This document shows, piece after piece, positions 17,883 to 28,684 of a stretch of 64,000 nucleotides of DNA. Origin of the DNA: Hyphomicrobiales bacterium (GTDB lineage: Bacteria; Pseudomonadota; Alphaproteobacteria; Rhizobiales; Rhizobiaceae); the NCBI GenBank assembly GCA_900472675.1, contig UCJA01000006.1, positions 248,001-312,000 on the forward strand, in the 5' to 3' direction. The position numbers were made by a program, and so were the translations under genes. How positions within the stretch are numbered: position 1 is the stretch's first letter; each line of letters begins with the position of its first letter. The notes under the pieces are model-generated. The model searched no databases. It saw nothing but the letters and a program-made list of their open reading frames with translations, and was not told where the DNA came from.

Positions 17883-19703
17883 TCAAGTCGTGTCTGGTGA
17901 GGGGACTGTGTTCCAAACAATCCTGCCGACGTCGGCAAGAAATGAGCTTCGTGCCTCCACCGCCGCTTTATCCCACGTGGGATACGAGGCAATCTTGTCC
18001 ATCGCCTTTGTGATGCTGTCTGCGACGCCGATGCTCTGCGCCGTTGTCGATCCCTGACATTTCGTTAGGAGGAATTTTGACTGGCTGTAAGCAGCCTGCT
18101 TCGCCGCATACGTCTTGTTTCCAATTGACCGATTGATAGCCTTCTCCAGCAGAAGTAGATTTCCAAGGCGCTGAATTACTCGAACGTCTTGCGCACCTTC
18201 TCCGAACTCGTTGAGAACTGCAGCATCAGGGCCGCTTGGCGATATATGCTCGATATCGTTACCACCTGAGGTATAGTCGGTTAGCATAGACCTGCCAGCG
18301 CTTGGGCCATAGGCCAACAAATCAAAGTGCTGAGTGATCTTGGAAAGGAGGTACTTGAGTCGGAATTGCCTAAGCTCATATGAGCGCAGGTTCTGCAGCG
18401 TACTATGAAACCTGTCATTCAATTCGGCGCGATATTTGACAAGCGTAGCATCCAGAAAGGCCTCGAAGCCTTCGTCTTTGACTTCTCGAAGCTTGTGCGC
18501 CGCATCGACCACCAACCGTTCGTACTCCTTCCCGGCGACGCCTACCACTAGCCATACAAAGAGTGTCTTCTCGATTTCAGATGCCAACCGAGAGAAGTTA
18601 CCCTTTGACAAGTGTCGCCCCGCAAGCAAAATTATGAAGTGCTGCTTTATCGACTTGCCACCTAGGGAGCGAGTATTCTCTATGCCAGCTTCTGGCTCCC
18701 CGTAGACGCTTTTTCCTTTAGAGAATTTTTCATAGGCCTCCGCGGCGTTCAGTAGCTTCTTCGCAAATGCAACAGGATCAGCAGTATGTTGAGTTTCGTT
18801 GCCGTGTCGCTGGAGCCAATCGTAAATCAGGTCTTCTCTTAGCGTCGTATCGGCATCAAACATCGCAAGCAGGTAGTAGCGTAGAAAACGCAGTGGCTTA
18901 TCGCCGCTGCGATATATCGCGTCAGAGATAGCCTTCCACGTGTTCTTTAACTTCTCAAAATCCGCTGGTTTTGCGTGAATAAAGAGGAGGTTCTTCAGGA
19001 GATCCATCGAATCCAGCCCGACGCCCCGATCGTTGATCGTTTCAAAGATCTTCAGCGCCTTGGTCACCGTTGGGGTCTCGATCCGGATGACTTTGACCTT
19101 ATTGGTCAAATAGCCATAGAAGCGTCTTATCTCTTTCGGGTCGTCCTTGAAGGTAACGCTAATAAACTCTCTGATAGTATCGTAGGCATTGCCAATGTTC
19201 CGGATGGACCGCGTGCCCTCGCGGTTGGCTGATTTTGCTTGACCATCTGCGTAAAGGCTAAGCACACCGGCAGCGTCTTCATACTGAAGATCGAGCCTGT
19301 AGCGTGCGGTAGTCTCACCCTGCCAATCAACTGATGTGGACGCAATCTGACTTTTCATCTCTTCAGGTGGGACGTCGCCCAGCTCAGTCAAAGCGTCTCT
19401 CAGCGCGCAGATCGTTAGGTAAGATGTAGTTGTACGCTGCTGCCCATCGATGAGGTCGAATACCTCGTCTTTTTCGCGGCACACGACGATGGTACCTATA
19501 AAATACTCCGGCGCGGCGTCTGACGTTGCGTTCTGGTACTCGTTGAAGATGTCGGCAAGATACTCGTCAACTTGCTCACCGCCTTCTCCTCGGCCATCTT
19601 GCTCGCCCCACACGTATTCGCGTTGATAGGACGGAACACGATAGAAATCCTGGAAAAGGCGCTTCAGGTTGACGTCTTGCGAAACGATATTCTGATCAGT
19701 CAT
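17883..19703 (-). CDS. DUF262/DUF1524 protein (GmrSD-like nuclease)
   Basis: 606 residues. The N-terminal DUF262 domain has YRVPSYQREYVW and the nucleotide-site motif LIDGQQRTTTSYL. The C-terminal DUF1524 domain has NDIEHISPSG, an HNH/His-Me-finger nuclease motif, and RLGNLLLLEKAINRSIGNK. The order matches single-chain GmrSD-type type IV restriction proteins, which cut modified phage DNA in an NTP-dependent way. It lies alone beside attL with its C-terminus toward the boundary. Sequence is visibly richer in A+T than the flanking chromosome. Activity on modified DNA is inferred from the family. Confidence 0.85.
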   Translation of the reverse strand: MTDQNIVSQDVNLKRLFQDFYRVPSYQREYVWGEQDGRGEGGEQVDEYLADIFNEYQNATSDAAPEYFIGTIVVCREKDEVFDLIDGQQRTTTSYLTICALRDALTELGDVPPEEMKSQIASTSVDWQGETTARYRLDLQYEDAAGVLSLYADGQAKSANREGTRSIRNIGNAYDTIREFISVTFKDDPKEIRRFYGYLTNKVKVIRIETPTVTKALKIFETINDRGVGLDSMDLLKNLLFIHAKPADFEKLKNTWKAISDAIYRSGDKPLRFLRYYLLAMFDADTTLREDLIYDWLQRHGNETQHTADPVAFAKKLLNAAEAYEKFSKGKSVYGEPEAGIENTRSLGGKSIKQHFIILLAGRHLSKGNFSRLASEIEKTLFVWLVVGVAGKEYERLVVDAAHKLREVKDEGFEAFLDATLVKYRAELNDRFHSTLQNLRSYELRQFRLKYLLSKITQHFDLLAYGPSAGRSMLTDYTSGGNDIEHISPSGPDAAVLNEFGEGAQDVRVIQRLGNLLLLEKAINRSIGNKTYAAKQAAYSQSKFLLTKCQGSTTAQSIGVADSITKAMDKIASYPTWDKAAVEARSSFLADVGRIVWNTVPSPDTT

Positions 19704-19996
19704 TCGGCACCCGTCGCGGTTGGATTCGTGATCACTCTACTCAGAGAGGCACTCGATTCGCCAGCGCTGTACGCACAAGGCCAAAGTAGAAAAGGAGGAC
19801 GAGGGTTCTACTATGGTATCTGCTATCACAGCCGCTGCACCGGACGAGAGGACACCCCCTCCGCCATGGCTTTTTTTAAAATTTTGTTTTTACACGATTT
19901 TTGCCGGCGCTTCACTGGTCGACCCACAGTTCAACCCACATTTAAGCGTTGATGCTTTTAACGCTACCCCGACAGTGACAGCGTCATACACGGTTC

Positions 19997-20581
19997 TCAT
20001 GACTCGTCACGCACCACGCCTTTGGAGTTAAGCAAAGCGTGTTTGCCAAGGAATTTGATCAAGATCGTCTCGAATTTTAGGCATAGATCTGGGTCCGGGA
20101 CCGCCAGAAAAGAACCGCGCACGACCAGTGGCGCCTTAAACCAAAACCTCGTTTGATGATCCTTGACCCGAGTGCGAACGTTCTTGCTCGACTTGCCCAC
20201 GTAAACCGGGCGGTCGGTGATGTCATAGAAGACATACACTCCGCTTGCTTGTGGGACTGTTTCCAAATCGGTAGGGGTGAAATCAACCCATTCGAAACCC
20301 GGTAGCGGCGTGGCTTGGTTGGCAATTTCCGCTTCGATAGCCGGCGGGATAAGCTCATTCAGTGCGGCCGCCAGCTTCTCACGGGTTTCCTTACGTGGAG
20401 ACACCGTATTGCCCTTAACGATGTTCCAGATTCCGGTGTAGGTAATTCCTGTCCTGTCCACTAGACCGGCGATGGACAGGCCCTGTTTATCCATTTCTGC
20501 CCGGAGCCAATCTCCGAAGGCCGAATGTTCATTGGCTGTGTCTGCAGCGTCCGGCGATTGGTTGTTTTCAGTAAAGTCCAT
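19997..20581 (-). CDS. HTH (XRE)-GIY-YIG nuclease fusion
   Basis: 194 residues. Residues about 25-75 form an XRE-like HTH (FGDWLRAEMDKQGLSIAGLV, ITYTGIWNIVKGNTVSPRKE). Residues about 110-190 form a GIY-YIG domain: SGVYVFYDITDRPVYVGKSS carries both GVY and YVG, followed by conserved arginine in VRTRVKDH and glutamate in LKFETILIKFLG. All key GIY-YIG positions seem present. A sequence-specific DNA-binding domain joined to a small nuclease suggests a self-regulated restriction or toxin-like protein. It lies 3 bp downstream of a 68-codon gene and is probably in one operon with it. Confidence 0.75.
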   Translation of the reverse strand: MDFTENNQSPDAADTANEHSAFGDWLRAEMDKQGLSIAGLVDRTGITYTGIWNIVKGNTVSPRKETREKLAAALNELIPPAIEAEIANQATPLPGFEWVDFTPTDLETVPQASGVYVFYDITDRPVYVGKSSKNVRTRVKDHQTRFWFKAPLVVRGSFLAVPDPDLCLKFETILIKFLGKHALLNSKGVVRDES

Positions 20582-20584
20582 GCT

Positions 20585-20791
20585 TCAAGCTTTCAATTTG
20601 TCGCTGCTGTTGGTCTCTTTTAACTCTGCAATCAGAAAATCCACCGTCGCTTGGTCTCTCAGCTTGCAGACGAAGTTCTGGTTGGCGAAGGCGCCTTTAA
20701 ACCATTTGGCTTGAGACGGCTCGACCGTCTTGCGCCATTCGACGCCGACGACATACTCCGCTCGGTCAGCAGGTTCGCCAGGCCGCTTCAT
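20585..20791 (-). CDS. small uncharacterised protein (68 aa)
   Basis: Protein with a compact core EYVVGVEWRKTVEPSQAKWF and GAFANQNFVCKLRDQATVDF, which looks like a genuine conserved fold, not random translation. The ATG overlaps the stop of the upstream 58-codon frame (ATGA) and the stop is 3 bp before the HTH/GIY-YIG gene, so it sits in a tight three-gene run. It may be a partner of the nuclease, or the C-terminal remnant of a larger protein. I do not recognise the family. Confidence 0.5.
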   Translation of the reverse strand: MKRPGEPADRAEYVVGVEWRKTVEPSQAKWFKGAFANQNFVCKLRDQATVDFLIAELKETNSSDKLKA

Positions 20792-20964
20792 CCGGGGTTC
20801 GGCAAGAGCGCCTGCTCTTGTGGCACGCTTAGATCAACGAGTTTCTGGTGCGGCGTCTGAAGCGCAGCGACACCGGATTCGCCAACTAACCCGCTGATGT
20901 CGTGATCGCGGTGCAAGGCGATCTCGAACGCTGACATATAGAACTCCTTCACCAGCACCTCCAT
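20788..20964 (-). CDS. putative small protein (58 aa) heading HTH/GIY-YIG operon
   Basis: Frame MEVLVKEFYMSAFEIALHRD to the end LSVPQEQALLPNPG. GGAGGA lies about ten bases before the ATG and the stop overlaps the next start (ATGA). The frame is open upstream to about 21096 without another ATG, so it may be the tail of a decayed larger gene. Coding status rests on coupling and ribosome site only. Confidence 0.35.
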   Translation of the reverse strand: MEVLVKEFYMSAFEIALHRDHDISGLVGESGVAALQTPHQKLVDLSVPQEQALLPNPG

Positions 20965-21115
20965 CTCCTGGGCGTCCTCCTCCGTGCGCCTCCGTTTCCC
21001 GTGGTTTGCGAGGCGACAAAGTAGGCTTCGTAAACTATCACCGGTAGTCGGAGCACTGTGGTGTCGGATTTCTCGGCGGTGCGCGGGACATCGGAATCAG
21101 AAGGCTAGGACGTAA

Positions 21116-21832
21116 TCAATTCATCCAAACCTCTGACGCGAGGGGCAGTTCATTAAGTTCTGCACGAGCCTCCCGCCATGCTGGATAATGCTCTGTCATC
21201 AGTGAAATAAAACGTTCGCTGTGTCTCGGCTCGATAATGTGGACCAATTCGTGCAGAATGACATACTCCAGCAGATCTCTTGGCTTTTTTACTAGCTCGG
21301 TATTGAGCCGAATATTGCGCTGACGGGAGTTGCAGCTACCCCATTTTGTCTTCATTCTCTGGAGGAAGTAGCCGGCAACTTCTACCGCCAGCTTCGCCTC
21401 CCATTTGCGGATCACTGGAGGGACGGCCGCATGTAGCAGGGCGCGATGCCACTCCTGCATGATCTCTTCTCGTTTTGATGGCGAGCTTCCGGGACGGACG
21501 GTGAGTGTGATCCTACGATGGTCCAGCCGAACGAAAGGCTTTACGTCCTTTTCAACAATGGAAAGCAGATAGCGCCGTCCCCATAGATAGTGGCTTTCTC
21601 GCTCGACAAATTTGCGAGGTGTTTCCCGGGCCTGCCCGAGCAATTTCGCCTGCTGGACCCGGATCCAGCCGATTTTGGAAGCCGCATAAGCCCGGGCCAC
21701 TTCCGGGCGGGTCGCCAAAGGCGTAACAAGGGTGACGCGACCGCTTGGCGGATGTACCGACAGATGGACGTTCTTGATGTCCTTGCGGGTCATCGCGATG
21801 GTGATATCGCCGAGCAGGATCGTCTCCGTCAT
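21116..21832 (-). CDS. YgjP-like (M48/SprT-related) zinc metallopeptidase
   Basis: 238 residues of the YgjP/DUF45 family. Visible signatures: RVTLVTPLATRPEVARAYAA, MKTKWGSCNSRQRNIRLNTE, and the zinc motif in VILHELVHIIEPRHSERF (HELVH plus a third histidine downstream). The ATG shares one base with the hsdR stop (TGATG), making it the last gene of the type I R-M operon. Such peptidases are recurrent neighbours of type I systems; a role in controlling the restriction complex is plausible but unproven. Confidence 0.85.
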   Translation of the reverse strand: MTETILLGDITIAMTRKDIKNVHLSVHPPSGRVTLVTPLATRPEVARAYAASKIGWIRVQQAKLLGQARETPRKFVERESHYLWGRRYLLSIVEKDVKPFVRLDHRRITLTVRPGSSPSKREEIMQEWHRALLHAAVPPVIRKWEAKLAVEVAGYFLQRMKTKWGSCNSRQRNIRLNTELVKKPRDLLEYVILHELVHIIEPRHSERFISLMTEHYPAWREARAELNELPLASEVWMN

Positions 21833-24800
21833 CAGTACCCCGGCTGATTTTTGACAATCTCGAAAACCGCTAACGTGGCCTCGCGATCGCGGTCGAGAAC
21901 GGGGAACAGAGCATTGAGTACCTGCGCCTCTCGTGCCTGGTCGCCCTTCCATCCCGCGGGAGCGCGTTCACGGACGGCCAGATCGATCCGCAGGGCCAGC
22001 GCAGCCTTGTCGTCGTCATTCGCAGGGCACTGGAAGGTCGACACGGAGATCGATGCGAGGTTGTTAAAGATGACCGTCGCCTCTCGTTTGCCATGCAGCA
22101 CCGAAGGAATACCTGCATCAGGTTGCTTCGTGGCCAGTCGTTTCACCAACTCTTCTGCCTTGCGCAGGAACTCCCCATAGGCCACCGCGTCTGCCCGGCT
22201 CTGCTTGATCAGATCGTCCAGCAGCTTCGACATCTCCTCGTAGAATCGAGGATCGGTGAGCTGGTCGCGGATGATAGTCTTCCGGACGTTGTTGATGATG
22301 CCCTCGGCGATGGCGTTCCTGGTAAGCTTGCCCTTCTCGTTGAGCTTTCGTGCAATGGCGTCGTGAATGCCTGTCTCGATGATGAGCTCGGTCAGCGGAA
22401 TCTGGTCCATCCCCCCCAGGCCGGCCGCCGGATTGGCCTGGACATAGGTGTTGAGCAGGTGTCGCATGTCCGCTTCGTAGGGCTTGATGTCGAGTTCCTC
22501 GCCCGAGTGATTTTTGATGGCAGAACGGATCTCGCCGTAGAACTCGGCTTCCTTTTGCAAGGCGGCCGCGTCAGCATCGGAATATCCGGCGTCCGTGAGA
22601 TCCTGAGCGATAGCCGCGAAAGCGCGCACAAAGACGGCGACCGCCTTGTAGAAAGAAATCCGCAGCGCCTCGGTCTCGCTCAGCGCGTTCGGATTTGCAG
22701 CGTCCCCGCAGAAATAGTGAAGGAACTGCTCCATCTCACGCGGCAGGGATACCGGTTCGCACAAGTAGCGCAGCGCCTCACTGGCTTCGTCGAGTTTCCC
22801 TTTACCTTCCTCCAGCCAGTTCTTGAGGTGGACGTTGTTTTCCCCGCCGCTGCCCTCGTCGATGTCCAACTCGTCGGAACTATAGACCGCGATCGCCTGC
22901 TGCACGTCGCCGAACAACTCCTTGAAGTCGACGATGTGCCCGTAGTCCTTGTCGTCGCCGTCTAGCCGGTTGGTGCGGCAGATGGCTTGGAACAGGTTGT
23001 GATCGCGCAGCTCGTTGTCGAGATAGATGTAGGTGCAGCTCGGCGCATCGAAGCCGGTAAGCAGTTTGCTGACGACTATCAGCAGCTTCATGTTCGCGGG
23101 CTCTTCGATAAAGCGGCGCTTGGCCTCGTCCTCGTACTGCTTGGTGGTCTGGCCCCGCCTGAGCACGTGCTTCGTATAGGTGTCGAACTTGTAGCGCTCG
23201 TCGCTCTTAGCTGGCTCGCGAGAGATTGCGTTGTGGTTCGGCTCGTAAGATGTGACGATCCCACAGTACGAACCGAAACTTGTATTCTGAAGCAACCTGA
23301 AGTAGTGGCATGCGTCGTAAATCGACGGCGCAACGAGGATCGCGGTGCCTCGGTCGTTATTCAATCGCGGCTTCAGGCTGAAGTCCTCGATGATGTCGGC
23401 GATGATCCGCTGCTTGCGCTCCGCAGCGCTCATCAGCCCCTCCATCGTCGCCCAGCGCTTGCGCAGAACGGCCTTCTGGAAGTTGTTCAGGCCCTTGGTC
23501 TTTTGCTCGAACCACTTGTCGATTGCGGCCCGGGAGGTAAGCCGCTGGGGCACGTCGCGGGCCTCGTATTTCAGGTCGAGGATGACACCGTCGGCCACGC
23601 CCTCATGGAACTTGTAGGTGTGGATGTAGGTGCCGAAGACGTCCCGCGTCATCAGCTTGTCCTTACGCAGAAGTGGCGTGCCGGTGAAGCCGATGAAGAT
23701 CGCGCCCTCCAGCCAACGCTTCATCTGCTTGTTCATGCCGCCGCCCTGCGTGCGGTGGCACTCATCCACGAACACGTAGAAGCGCCCCGTCACGGGAGGA
23801 GGCTCGCCTTTCAGGTCCGCTGCGTCGAATTTGTGGATGAGCGCGCACAGCAGGCGCGGCGTGGCCGATCCGAGCTTCTCCACGAACGCCGCCCGCGTGG
23901 TGATACGCGGCGAAGGAGATTCGGCGCCGATCACGCCAGCGTTCTTCATAACCCCTTCGATCTGCTTGTCCAACTCGTCTCTGTCGGTGACAACGAGGAT
24001 GCGCGCATCGGGGTCGTGCTCCATCAACCATTTGGCGATCAGCACCATCAGGATACTCTTGCCGCTACCCTGAGTGTGCCAGATGACACCACCCTCGCGC
24101 TTGCCGATGCGCTCATGCGCAGCCTTGACGCCGAAGAACTGATGTTGCCGCGGCACCTTCTTTTGGCCGGCGTCGAAAATGATGAAATTGCGGATCAGGT
24201 CGAGCAGCCGGGGCTTGTTGCACATCTGGGCCAACGGCCGGTCGAGAAATGCTCCGGCTGTGAGCGGCGCACCCGAAACCTCTTCGTCCTTCCACGTCAC
24301 GAAGAACTGCTCAGGCGTGCCGGTCGTGCCGTAGCGCAGGCCCTGCGAGTCGCTACCCGCTAGCAGGAGCTGCGCGGTGCTGAAGAAGCCCTTATTGAAG
24401 ATTTCTTCCTGGTTGGTGATAAGCTGGCGCACACCATCAGCCAGCTCAACCGAACTGCGCTTCAACTCGATCACTGCGACAGCAAGACCATTGAGATAGA
24501 GCACGATGTCGGGTCGGCGCTGGTGGCCGCCCTTCAGCGTTACCTCCTCGGCGAGTGCGAAGTCGTTGTTCTCTGGTTGCTCCCAGTCAATTAGATGAAC
24601 GGTCTCATGCGCCTGGCCCGCCGCGATCTGTACCTGGACGCCGTAGCGCAGCAATTGGTATGTACGCAGGTTAGCCTGGTAAAGCGTGATGCCTGTCGAG
24701 TCCGCGGCGGCCTCGAGCCTTTGTAGTGCGGCCGAGATGTGGGCTGGCGAATAGCCGCGCGCGGCGAGATTGTCGCGTAGAAGGTCCGTCTCGATGCCAC

Positions 24801-24927
24801 GGTTCCCCTCGCGTTTCGACCAGTCGCCCAGGTGGCGATAGCCTAGACCGTCCTGATCCCCAGGGCTCGTGATAAGGGCCGCGAGGCGGTTTTGTGTCGC
24901 GCGTTCGCTGCGGGGGCGATCAGGCAT
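21832..24927 (-). CDS. hsdR: type I restriction enzyme R subunit
   Basis: 1031 residues from ATG 24927, which has GGAGG six bases upstream; GTG 24945 is an alternative. The N-terminal nuclease domain has PD at about 139-140 and ELK at 154-156 ([19 protein letters not shown]). The translocase has Walker A HTQGSGKS (about 284-291), DECH in [10 protein letters not shown], motif [12 protein letters not shown] and motif VI region FQAICRTNR. It moves DNA and cuts at a distance when bound to unmodified sites with HsdM and HsdS. Overlaps hsdS by 8 bp. Appears intact. Confidence 0.95.
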   Translation of the reverse strand: MPDRPRSERATQNRLAALITSPGDQDGLGYRHLGDWSKREGNRGIETDLLRDNLAARGYSPAHISAALQRLEAAADSTGITLYQANLRTYQLLRYGVQVQIAAGQAHETVHLIDWEQPENNDFALAEEVTLKGGHQRRPDIVLYLNGLAVAVIELKRSSVELADGVRQLITNQEEIFNKGFFSTAQLLLAGSDSQGLRYGTTGTPEQFFVTWKDEEVSGAPLTAGAFLDRPLAQMCNKPRLLDLIRNFIIFDAGQKKVPRQHQFFGVKAAHERIGKREGGVIWHTQGSGKSILMVLIAKWLMEHDPDARILVVTDRDELDKQIEGVMKNAGVIGAESPSPRITTRAAFVEKLGSATPRLLCALIHKFDAADLKGEPPPVTGRFYVFVDECHRTQGGGMNKQMKRWLEGAIFIGFTGTPLLRKDKLMTRDVFGTYIHTYKFHEGVADGVILDLKYEARDVPQRLTSRAAIDKWFEQKTKGLNNFQKAVLRKRWATMEGLMSAAERKQRIIADIIEDFSLKPRLNNDRGTAILVAPSIYDACHYFRLLQNTSFGSYCGIVTSYEPNHNAISREPAKSDERYKFDTYTKHVLRRGQTTKQYEDEAKRRFIEEPANMKLLIVVSKLLTGFDAPSCTYIYLDNELRDHNLFQAICRTNRLDGDDKDYGHIVDFKELFGDVQQAIAVYSSDELDIDEGSGGENNVHLKNWLEEGKGKLDEASEALRYLCEPVSLPREMEQFLHYFCGDAANPNALSETEALRISFYKAVAVFVRAFAAIAQDLTDAGYSDADAAALQKEAEFYGEIRSAIKNHSGEELDIKPYEADMRHLLNTYVQANPAAGLGGMDQIPLTELIIETGIHDAIARKLNEKGKLTRNAIAEGIINNVRKTIIRDQLTDPRFYEEMSKLLDDLIKQSRADAVAYGEFLRKAEELVKRLATKQPDAGIPSVLHGKREATVIFNNLASISVSTFQCPANDDDKAALALRIDLAVRERAPAGWKGDQAREAQVLNALFPVLDRDREATLAVFEIVKNQPGY

Positions 24928-26212
24928 GGGCAGCCTCCGGTTCACATGTCTCTACCGTTGAAACAGGCAGGCGCACCCGGCCGGTCAGCAGGGCCTGCAC
25001 CATGGCTTGCTTGAGGTCACATGTCTTTTTGAGCCTCGCCTTGAGCGCGGCGATCTCGGCGTCCATTTCCGACAGAGCATGGGCGATAGCGGCTTGTTCA
25101 GGGAAGGGTGGAAGCTGTAATTCGAGAGTTGATAGATCCTTGCCGTACAAATGGTGAATAGTAATGCCTTGTGTAAGTTCAGCGATTCCATGTTTGGAGA
25201 CGTGCGTAAGATAATTCGCTAAAAACACGGGCTCGTAACTGTGGTCTTTTCGTCTAAGAATTAGGATGTCCCCGCCGAGAGCGACCCCATCAACAAGTAG
25301 AGCGGACGCTGTCGCTAAATCGATGCCGCTAGTAGTGGTCGAGGCGGGAAGTAAAACGTCGCCTGACAGGGAGGGGCGACCGTCGTAAGAGTTCGTCCGA
25401 CTGATAACATTAGTTATTATTCGGCCATAGCTTGTAAACAGCTCGCCGTACAGAATACAGGGGCGCGCTCCTGATGCGGCGATAGCCGACTTCGAAAGAG
25501 CCCTTCCTTTCAGAACGTTGGCGACATCGCCTAAGCGCTTCACTTCCCAAGGCTCCGAGAAGCCCTGAATTCGGGTCTCGCCCGTCAGCAAGCGCTGCAT
25601 GGCGCCGGTACGCAGGTCGCGCTTCTTGGCGATAAGCCGCTCCAACCCGCCCAGTAACGCATCCACATCGCTCAACGCCTCCGCTATGGCGCGTTGCTCG
25701 GTTTGTTTGGGAAATGGAACAGCAATTAGGCCAATGCGGCTGGTGTTTAGATTCAGCTGGTCGTTCCCAGCGGCAACGACTTGGCGAAGTCGCTGAATCT
25801 GAGAGTTGAGGAAGTAGCATAAGAATCGTTTTTCGCCTGCACGTTGGCCGATTAATGCAGCTATTCCGTCATTAGCACAGCAAGTGAGTGCAAGCAGCTT
25901 TGCGACCCCAAGCGTTCTCGCGCCGCTGTTTACTATTACCAAAGTGCCATCTTGCAAGGTTCGGCTACGTTTTGCGCCATCCACCGTTAGGCTTGTAGCC
26001 GTGTCAGTTACGTAAAGCTGGTGCGTCGGGATATTGGTAAGCGACCCCACCGTGAGCCACGGAATGAAGCTTCCGTTGAAAAAGCGTGGATCGCCCGCCG
26101 GTCGTGGTGACCCGCCACGAACCAGTTTGCCTAACTCTCCGAGACGCTTCACCTCCCAGTCTTCGGGGATGACGCCAAATTCGGTCTGCTTGTAGCCGGG
26201 CCTAACGTTCAT
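24920..26212 (-). CDS. hsdS: type I restriction-modification specificity subunit
   Basis: 430 residues with two target recognition domains separated by conserved helical spacers. TRD1 begins with [20 protein letters not shown] and is followed by [25 protein letters not shown]2 starts with [20 protein letters not shown] and is followed by [25 protein letters not shown] shortened here to its helix core. It determines the bipartite recognition sequence. ATG overlaps the hsdM stop (ATGA). Both domains look complete. Confidence 0.93.
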   Translation of the reverse strand: MNVRPGYKQTEFGVIPEDWEVKRLGELGKLVRGGSPRPAGDPRFFNGSFIPWLTVGSLTNIPTHQLYVTDTATSLTVDGAKRSRTLQDGTLVIVNSGARTLGVAKLLALTCCANDGIAALIGQRAGEKRFLCYFLNSQIQRLRQVVAAGNDQLNLNTSRIGLIAVPFPKQTEQRAIAEALSDVDALLGGLERLIAKKRDLRTGAMQRLLTGETRIQGFSEPWEVKRLGDVANVLKGRALSKSAIAASGARPCILYGELFTSYGRIITNVISRTNSYDGRPSLSGDVLLPASTTTSGIDLATASALLVDGVALGGDILILRRKDHSYEPVFLANYLTHVSKHGIAELTQGITIHHLYGKDLSTLELQLPPFPEQAAIAHALSEMDAEIAALKARLKKTCDLKQAMVQALLTGRVRLPVSTVETCEPEAAHA

Positions 26213-28683
26213 GCCGCCCCCATCGACTTAAGATGCCCAAAGATCCTTTCCGAAAGCTTAGTTACGTCAGCCTCGAGCTTCGGCAACGGAGTAGCGTAGC
26301 GTTGGACCAGTTGCCGAACTCGGTCGGTGAGCGTATGCGAGACGCGGTCGATCTCGTCCTGCACGGCAGCCGACAGCCGCGCCATCCACTTGTCGTCCAC
26401 CACCAGCGTCTTGATTTCCGCCTCGGTGAGCCTGGGGTATTTGGCATCGATCTTCTTGTCCAAGGCCTCCTGCTCGGCCTTGCGCCTGGCCTTTGCCCTA
26501 GTATGCTGATCGATCAGATCAGCATACGCCTCAAGCGCGGCGCGCTCATCGTCGTAGAGGGGGTCTTTGCCTATCTCCTTCAGCCGTGCCTTCACGCCTT
26601 TGGCAACGATCTTCTGCTTGTCGCCCTCGCCCTCGATCACCTCAGCCAATAGCCCGTCTTCGCCGCTGTTTTCCTCCCAGATCTCATCGAGCTGCTGCTC
26701 CAGCAATGCGATCTGGTTGTCGAGCGCTTCGATCGCATCGCGTTCGGCGGCAAAATAGCGGGCCACAAGGATGGGCGCGGGAACGAGGTCCGACTTGAAG
26801 CGCCGCTTACCCTTCAGATAGTCGTGCGGCTGCGGCCAGGTGAGCTTGTTGTTCTTGTCCTTGACCTGAATGATCTCGCGCGGTTGAGCACCCTTCACCC
26901 AGCCGTCAGCGGCGATCAGGTAGGCGTCGTCCTGCATCGCCTCGGCCCAATAGTCCATGAGGTGCTGGTACACGTCATAGACATCAATCAGGGGGGCCTT
27001 TCGGAACGTGGCGAGCAGTTCCTCAGCGATGGTCTCAATCAACTCCTTCGGGTGACCCTCCTTGCCGAAGTCGGTGATGCGCGGCGTGGTTTGCTTGCGC
27101 CAGTCGGCGAAGAGCCTTGCCGCCTGCTGCTGGAATGCGGTGAACTCCGCATGACCGAGAATGGCGGATTTCACGTCGGCGACCGACAGCTTGACGCGCG
27201 CGTAGCCAGAGCGACCGGCAGACTCAAAGAGGATCCCGCGGACACTGGGAAGCACCTTCCAATACGCGCCGAGCGCATCGAGATCGGCCTCCGGGATGCC
27301 GCCGCGCAGATGACCGTCGATGTCCTGGATGTCCTCCGGCTCTGTGCTGTCAATGTAGCGGGGCAGATGGAGGTTGAAGTCGCTTTTCGGATCAGCGATC
27401 TCGGCCAGCGGCACCATCCGGGCGTAGCGCGGAACATCTGCTTGCTTGGTAAACGTATCGACGATGCGGTGGATGTCCTGTTCGCGCAGGCGGTTCTTGG
27501 CGCCGTCCTTGATGAATCCCTTGGAGGCGTCGATCATGAACACACCCTTGCGGGCTGCGGCGTTTTCCTTGTCGAGGACCAAGATGCATGCCGGGATGCC
27601 GGTGCCGTAGAAAAGGTTAGCCGGCAAGCCTATGATGCCCTTGAGATAGCCGGAGCGGACGAGCTGCTGGCGGATCGTAGCCTCGGCATTGCCGCGAAAG
27701 AGCACTCCGTGCGGCAGGATGCAGGCGGCCTTGCCTGTGCCCTTCATCGAGCGAGTGATGTGGAGCAGATAGGCGTAGTCGCCTTGCTTGGCGGGTGGCT
27801 CGCCCCAGGCGAATCGCTGGAAGGGGTCCTTCGACGGCGTGAGGCCGGCGGTCCAGGTTTTGTCGGAGAATGGCGGATTGGCGACGACGTAGTCGTAGGT
27901 GCGCAGCCGCTCGCCGTCCTTAAACTTCGGCGCGGCCAGGGTATTGCCGGAGAGGATGTTGGCCGTCGGAAAATCGTGCAGGATCATGTTCATGCGGGCC
28001 AGGCCCGCAGTAGTCACGTCCTTCTCCTGTCCTTCGAGCGTGATGTGCTTGCCGGCCTGTGCGGCGACCTTCAGGAGCAGCGAGCCCGAGCCGCAGGTCG
28101 GATCGTAAGCCGTGGTCGCAGCCTTGGTGTTCTGCGGCGAGATGCCGATCACCTGCGCGATGACCCGGCTGACCTCCGACGGTGTGTAGAACTGCCCCTT
28201 GCTCTTGCCGCTCTGCGTGGCGAAGTGGCGCATCAGGTACTCGTAGGCATCGCCGAGGATGTCGTCGTGGTCGGCCCGGTTCTCAGAAAAGTCGAGTTCC
28301 GGCTTCTGAAAGATGCCGATCAGGTTGGTCAGGCGATCGACCATCGCCTGACCTTCGCCAAGCTTGTTCGGATCGTTGAAGTCGGGGAAGTCACTGCGCG
28401 CGAGCCGCGCGTTGGCATCGATGAGCGGCTGGATGATCTGGGTGTTGATCTTGTCGCCGATGTCGCTTTTTCCCTTCAGCGCCACCATGTCCGTGAAGCT
28501 CGCGCCTTTAGGTATCGTCACCGGAGGTGCGAAGTCGCTGCTGTTCCCGTACTTGTCACTAATGTACTTGATGAACAGCATGAACAGCACGTAGTCTTTG
28601 TACTGACTGGCATCCATGCCGCCTCGGAGCTCGTCGCACGAAGCCCAGATCGAGGAGTAGAGGTCGGATTTTTTGATCGCCAC
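26209..28683 (-). CDS. hsdM: type I restriction-modification N6-adenine methyltransferase
   Basis: 824 residues, start GTG. HsdM N-terminal helices (ASCDELRGGMDASQYKDYVL), then the N6-adenine methyltransferase domain with SAM motif DPTCGSG (about 194-200) and catalytic NPPF (about 269-272), preceded by GQFYTPSEVSR. The C-terminal 350 residues carry long charged helices (IALLEQQLDEIWEENSGEDG, ARRKAEQEALDKK), longer than in classical HsdM. With HsdS it protects host DNA. GTG 28683 directly follows the broken phd-like gene. Confidence 0.94.
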   Translation of the reverse strand: MAIKKSDLYSSIWASCDELRGGMDASQYKDYVLFMLFIKYISDKYGNSSDFAPPVTIPKGASFTDMVALKGKSDIGDKINTQIIQPLIDANARLARSDFPDFNDPNKLGEGQAMVDRLTNLIGIFQKPELDFSENRADHDDILGDAYEYLMRHFATQSGKSKGQFYTPSEVSRVIAQVIGISPQNTKAATTAYDPTCGSGSLLLKVAAQAGKHITLEGQEKDVTTAGLARMNMILHDFPTANILSGNTLAAPKFKDGERLRTYDYVVANPPFSDKTWTAGLTPSKDPFQRFAWGEPPAKQGDYAYLLHITRSMKGTGKAACILPHGVLFRGNAEATIRQQLVRSGYLKGIIGLPANLFYGTGIPACILVLDKENAAARKGVFMIDASKGFIKDGAKNRLREQDIHRIVDTFTKQADVPRYARMVPLAEIADPKSDFNLHLPRYIDSTEPEDIQDIDGHLRGGIPEADLDALGAYWKVLPSVRGILFESAGRSGYARVKLSVADVKSAILGHAEFTAFQQQAARLFADWRKQTTPRITDFGKEGHPKELIETIAEELLATFRKAPLIDVYDVYQHLMDYWAEAMQDDAYLIAADGWVKGAQPREIIQVKDKNNKLTWPQPHDYLKGKRRFKSDLVPAPILVARYFAAERDAIEALDNQIALLEQQLDEIWEENSGEDGLLAEVIEGEGDKQKIVAKGVKARLKEIGKDPLYDDERAALEAYADLIDQHTRAKARRKAEQEALDKKIDAKYPRLTEAEIKTLVVDDKWMARLSAAVQDEIDRVSHTLTDRVRQLVQRYATPLPKLEADVTKLSERIFGHLKSMGAA

Positions 28684-28684
28684 T

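Noticed and set aside
22987-24363. 458-codon plus-strand frame opposite hsdR
   Set aside because: Antisense shadow with no recognisable domain.
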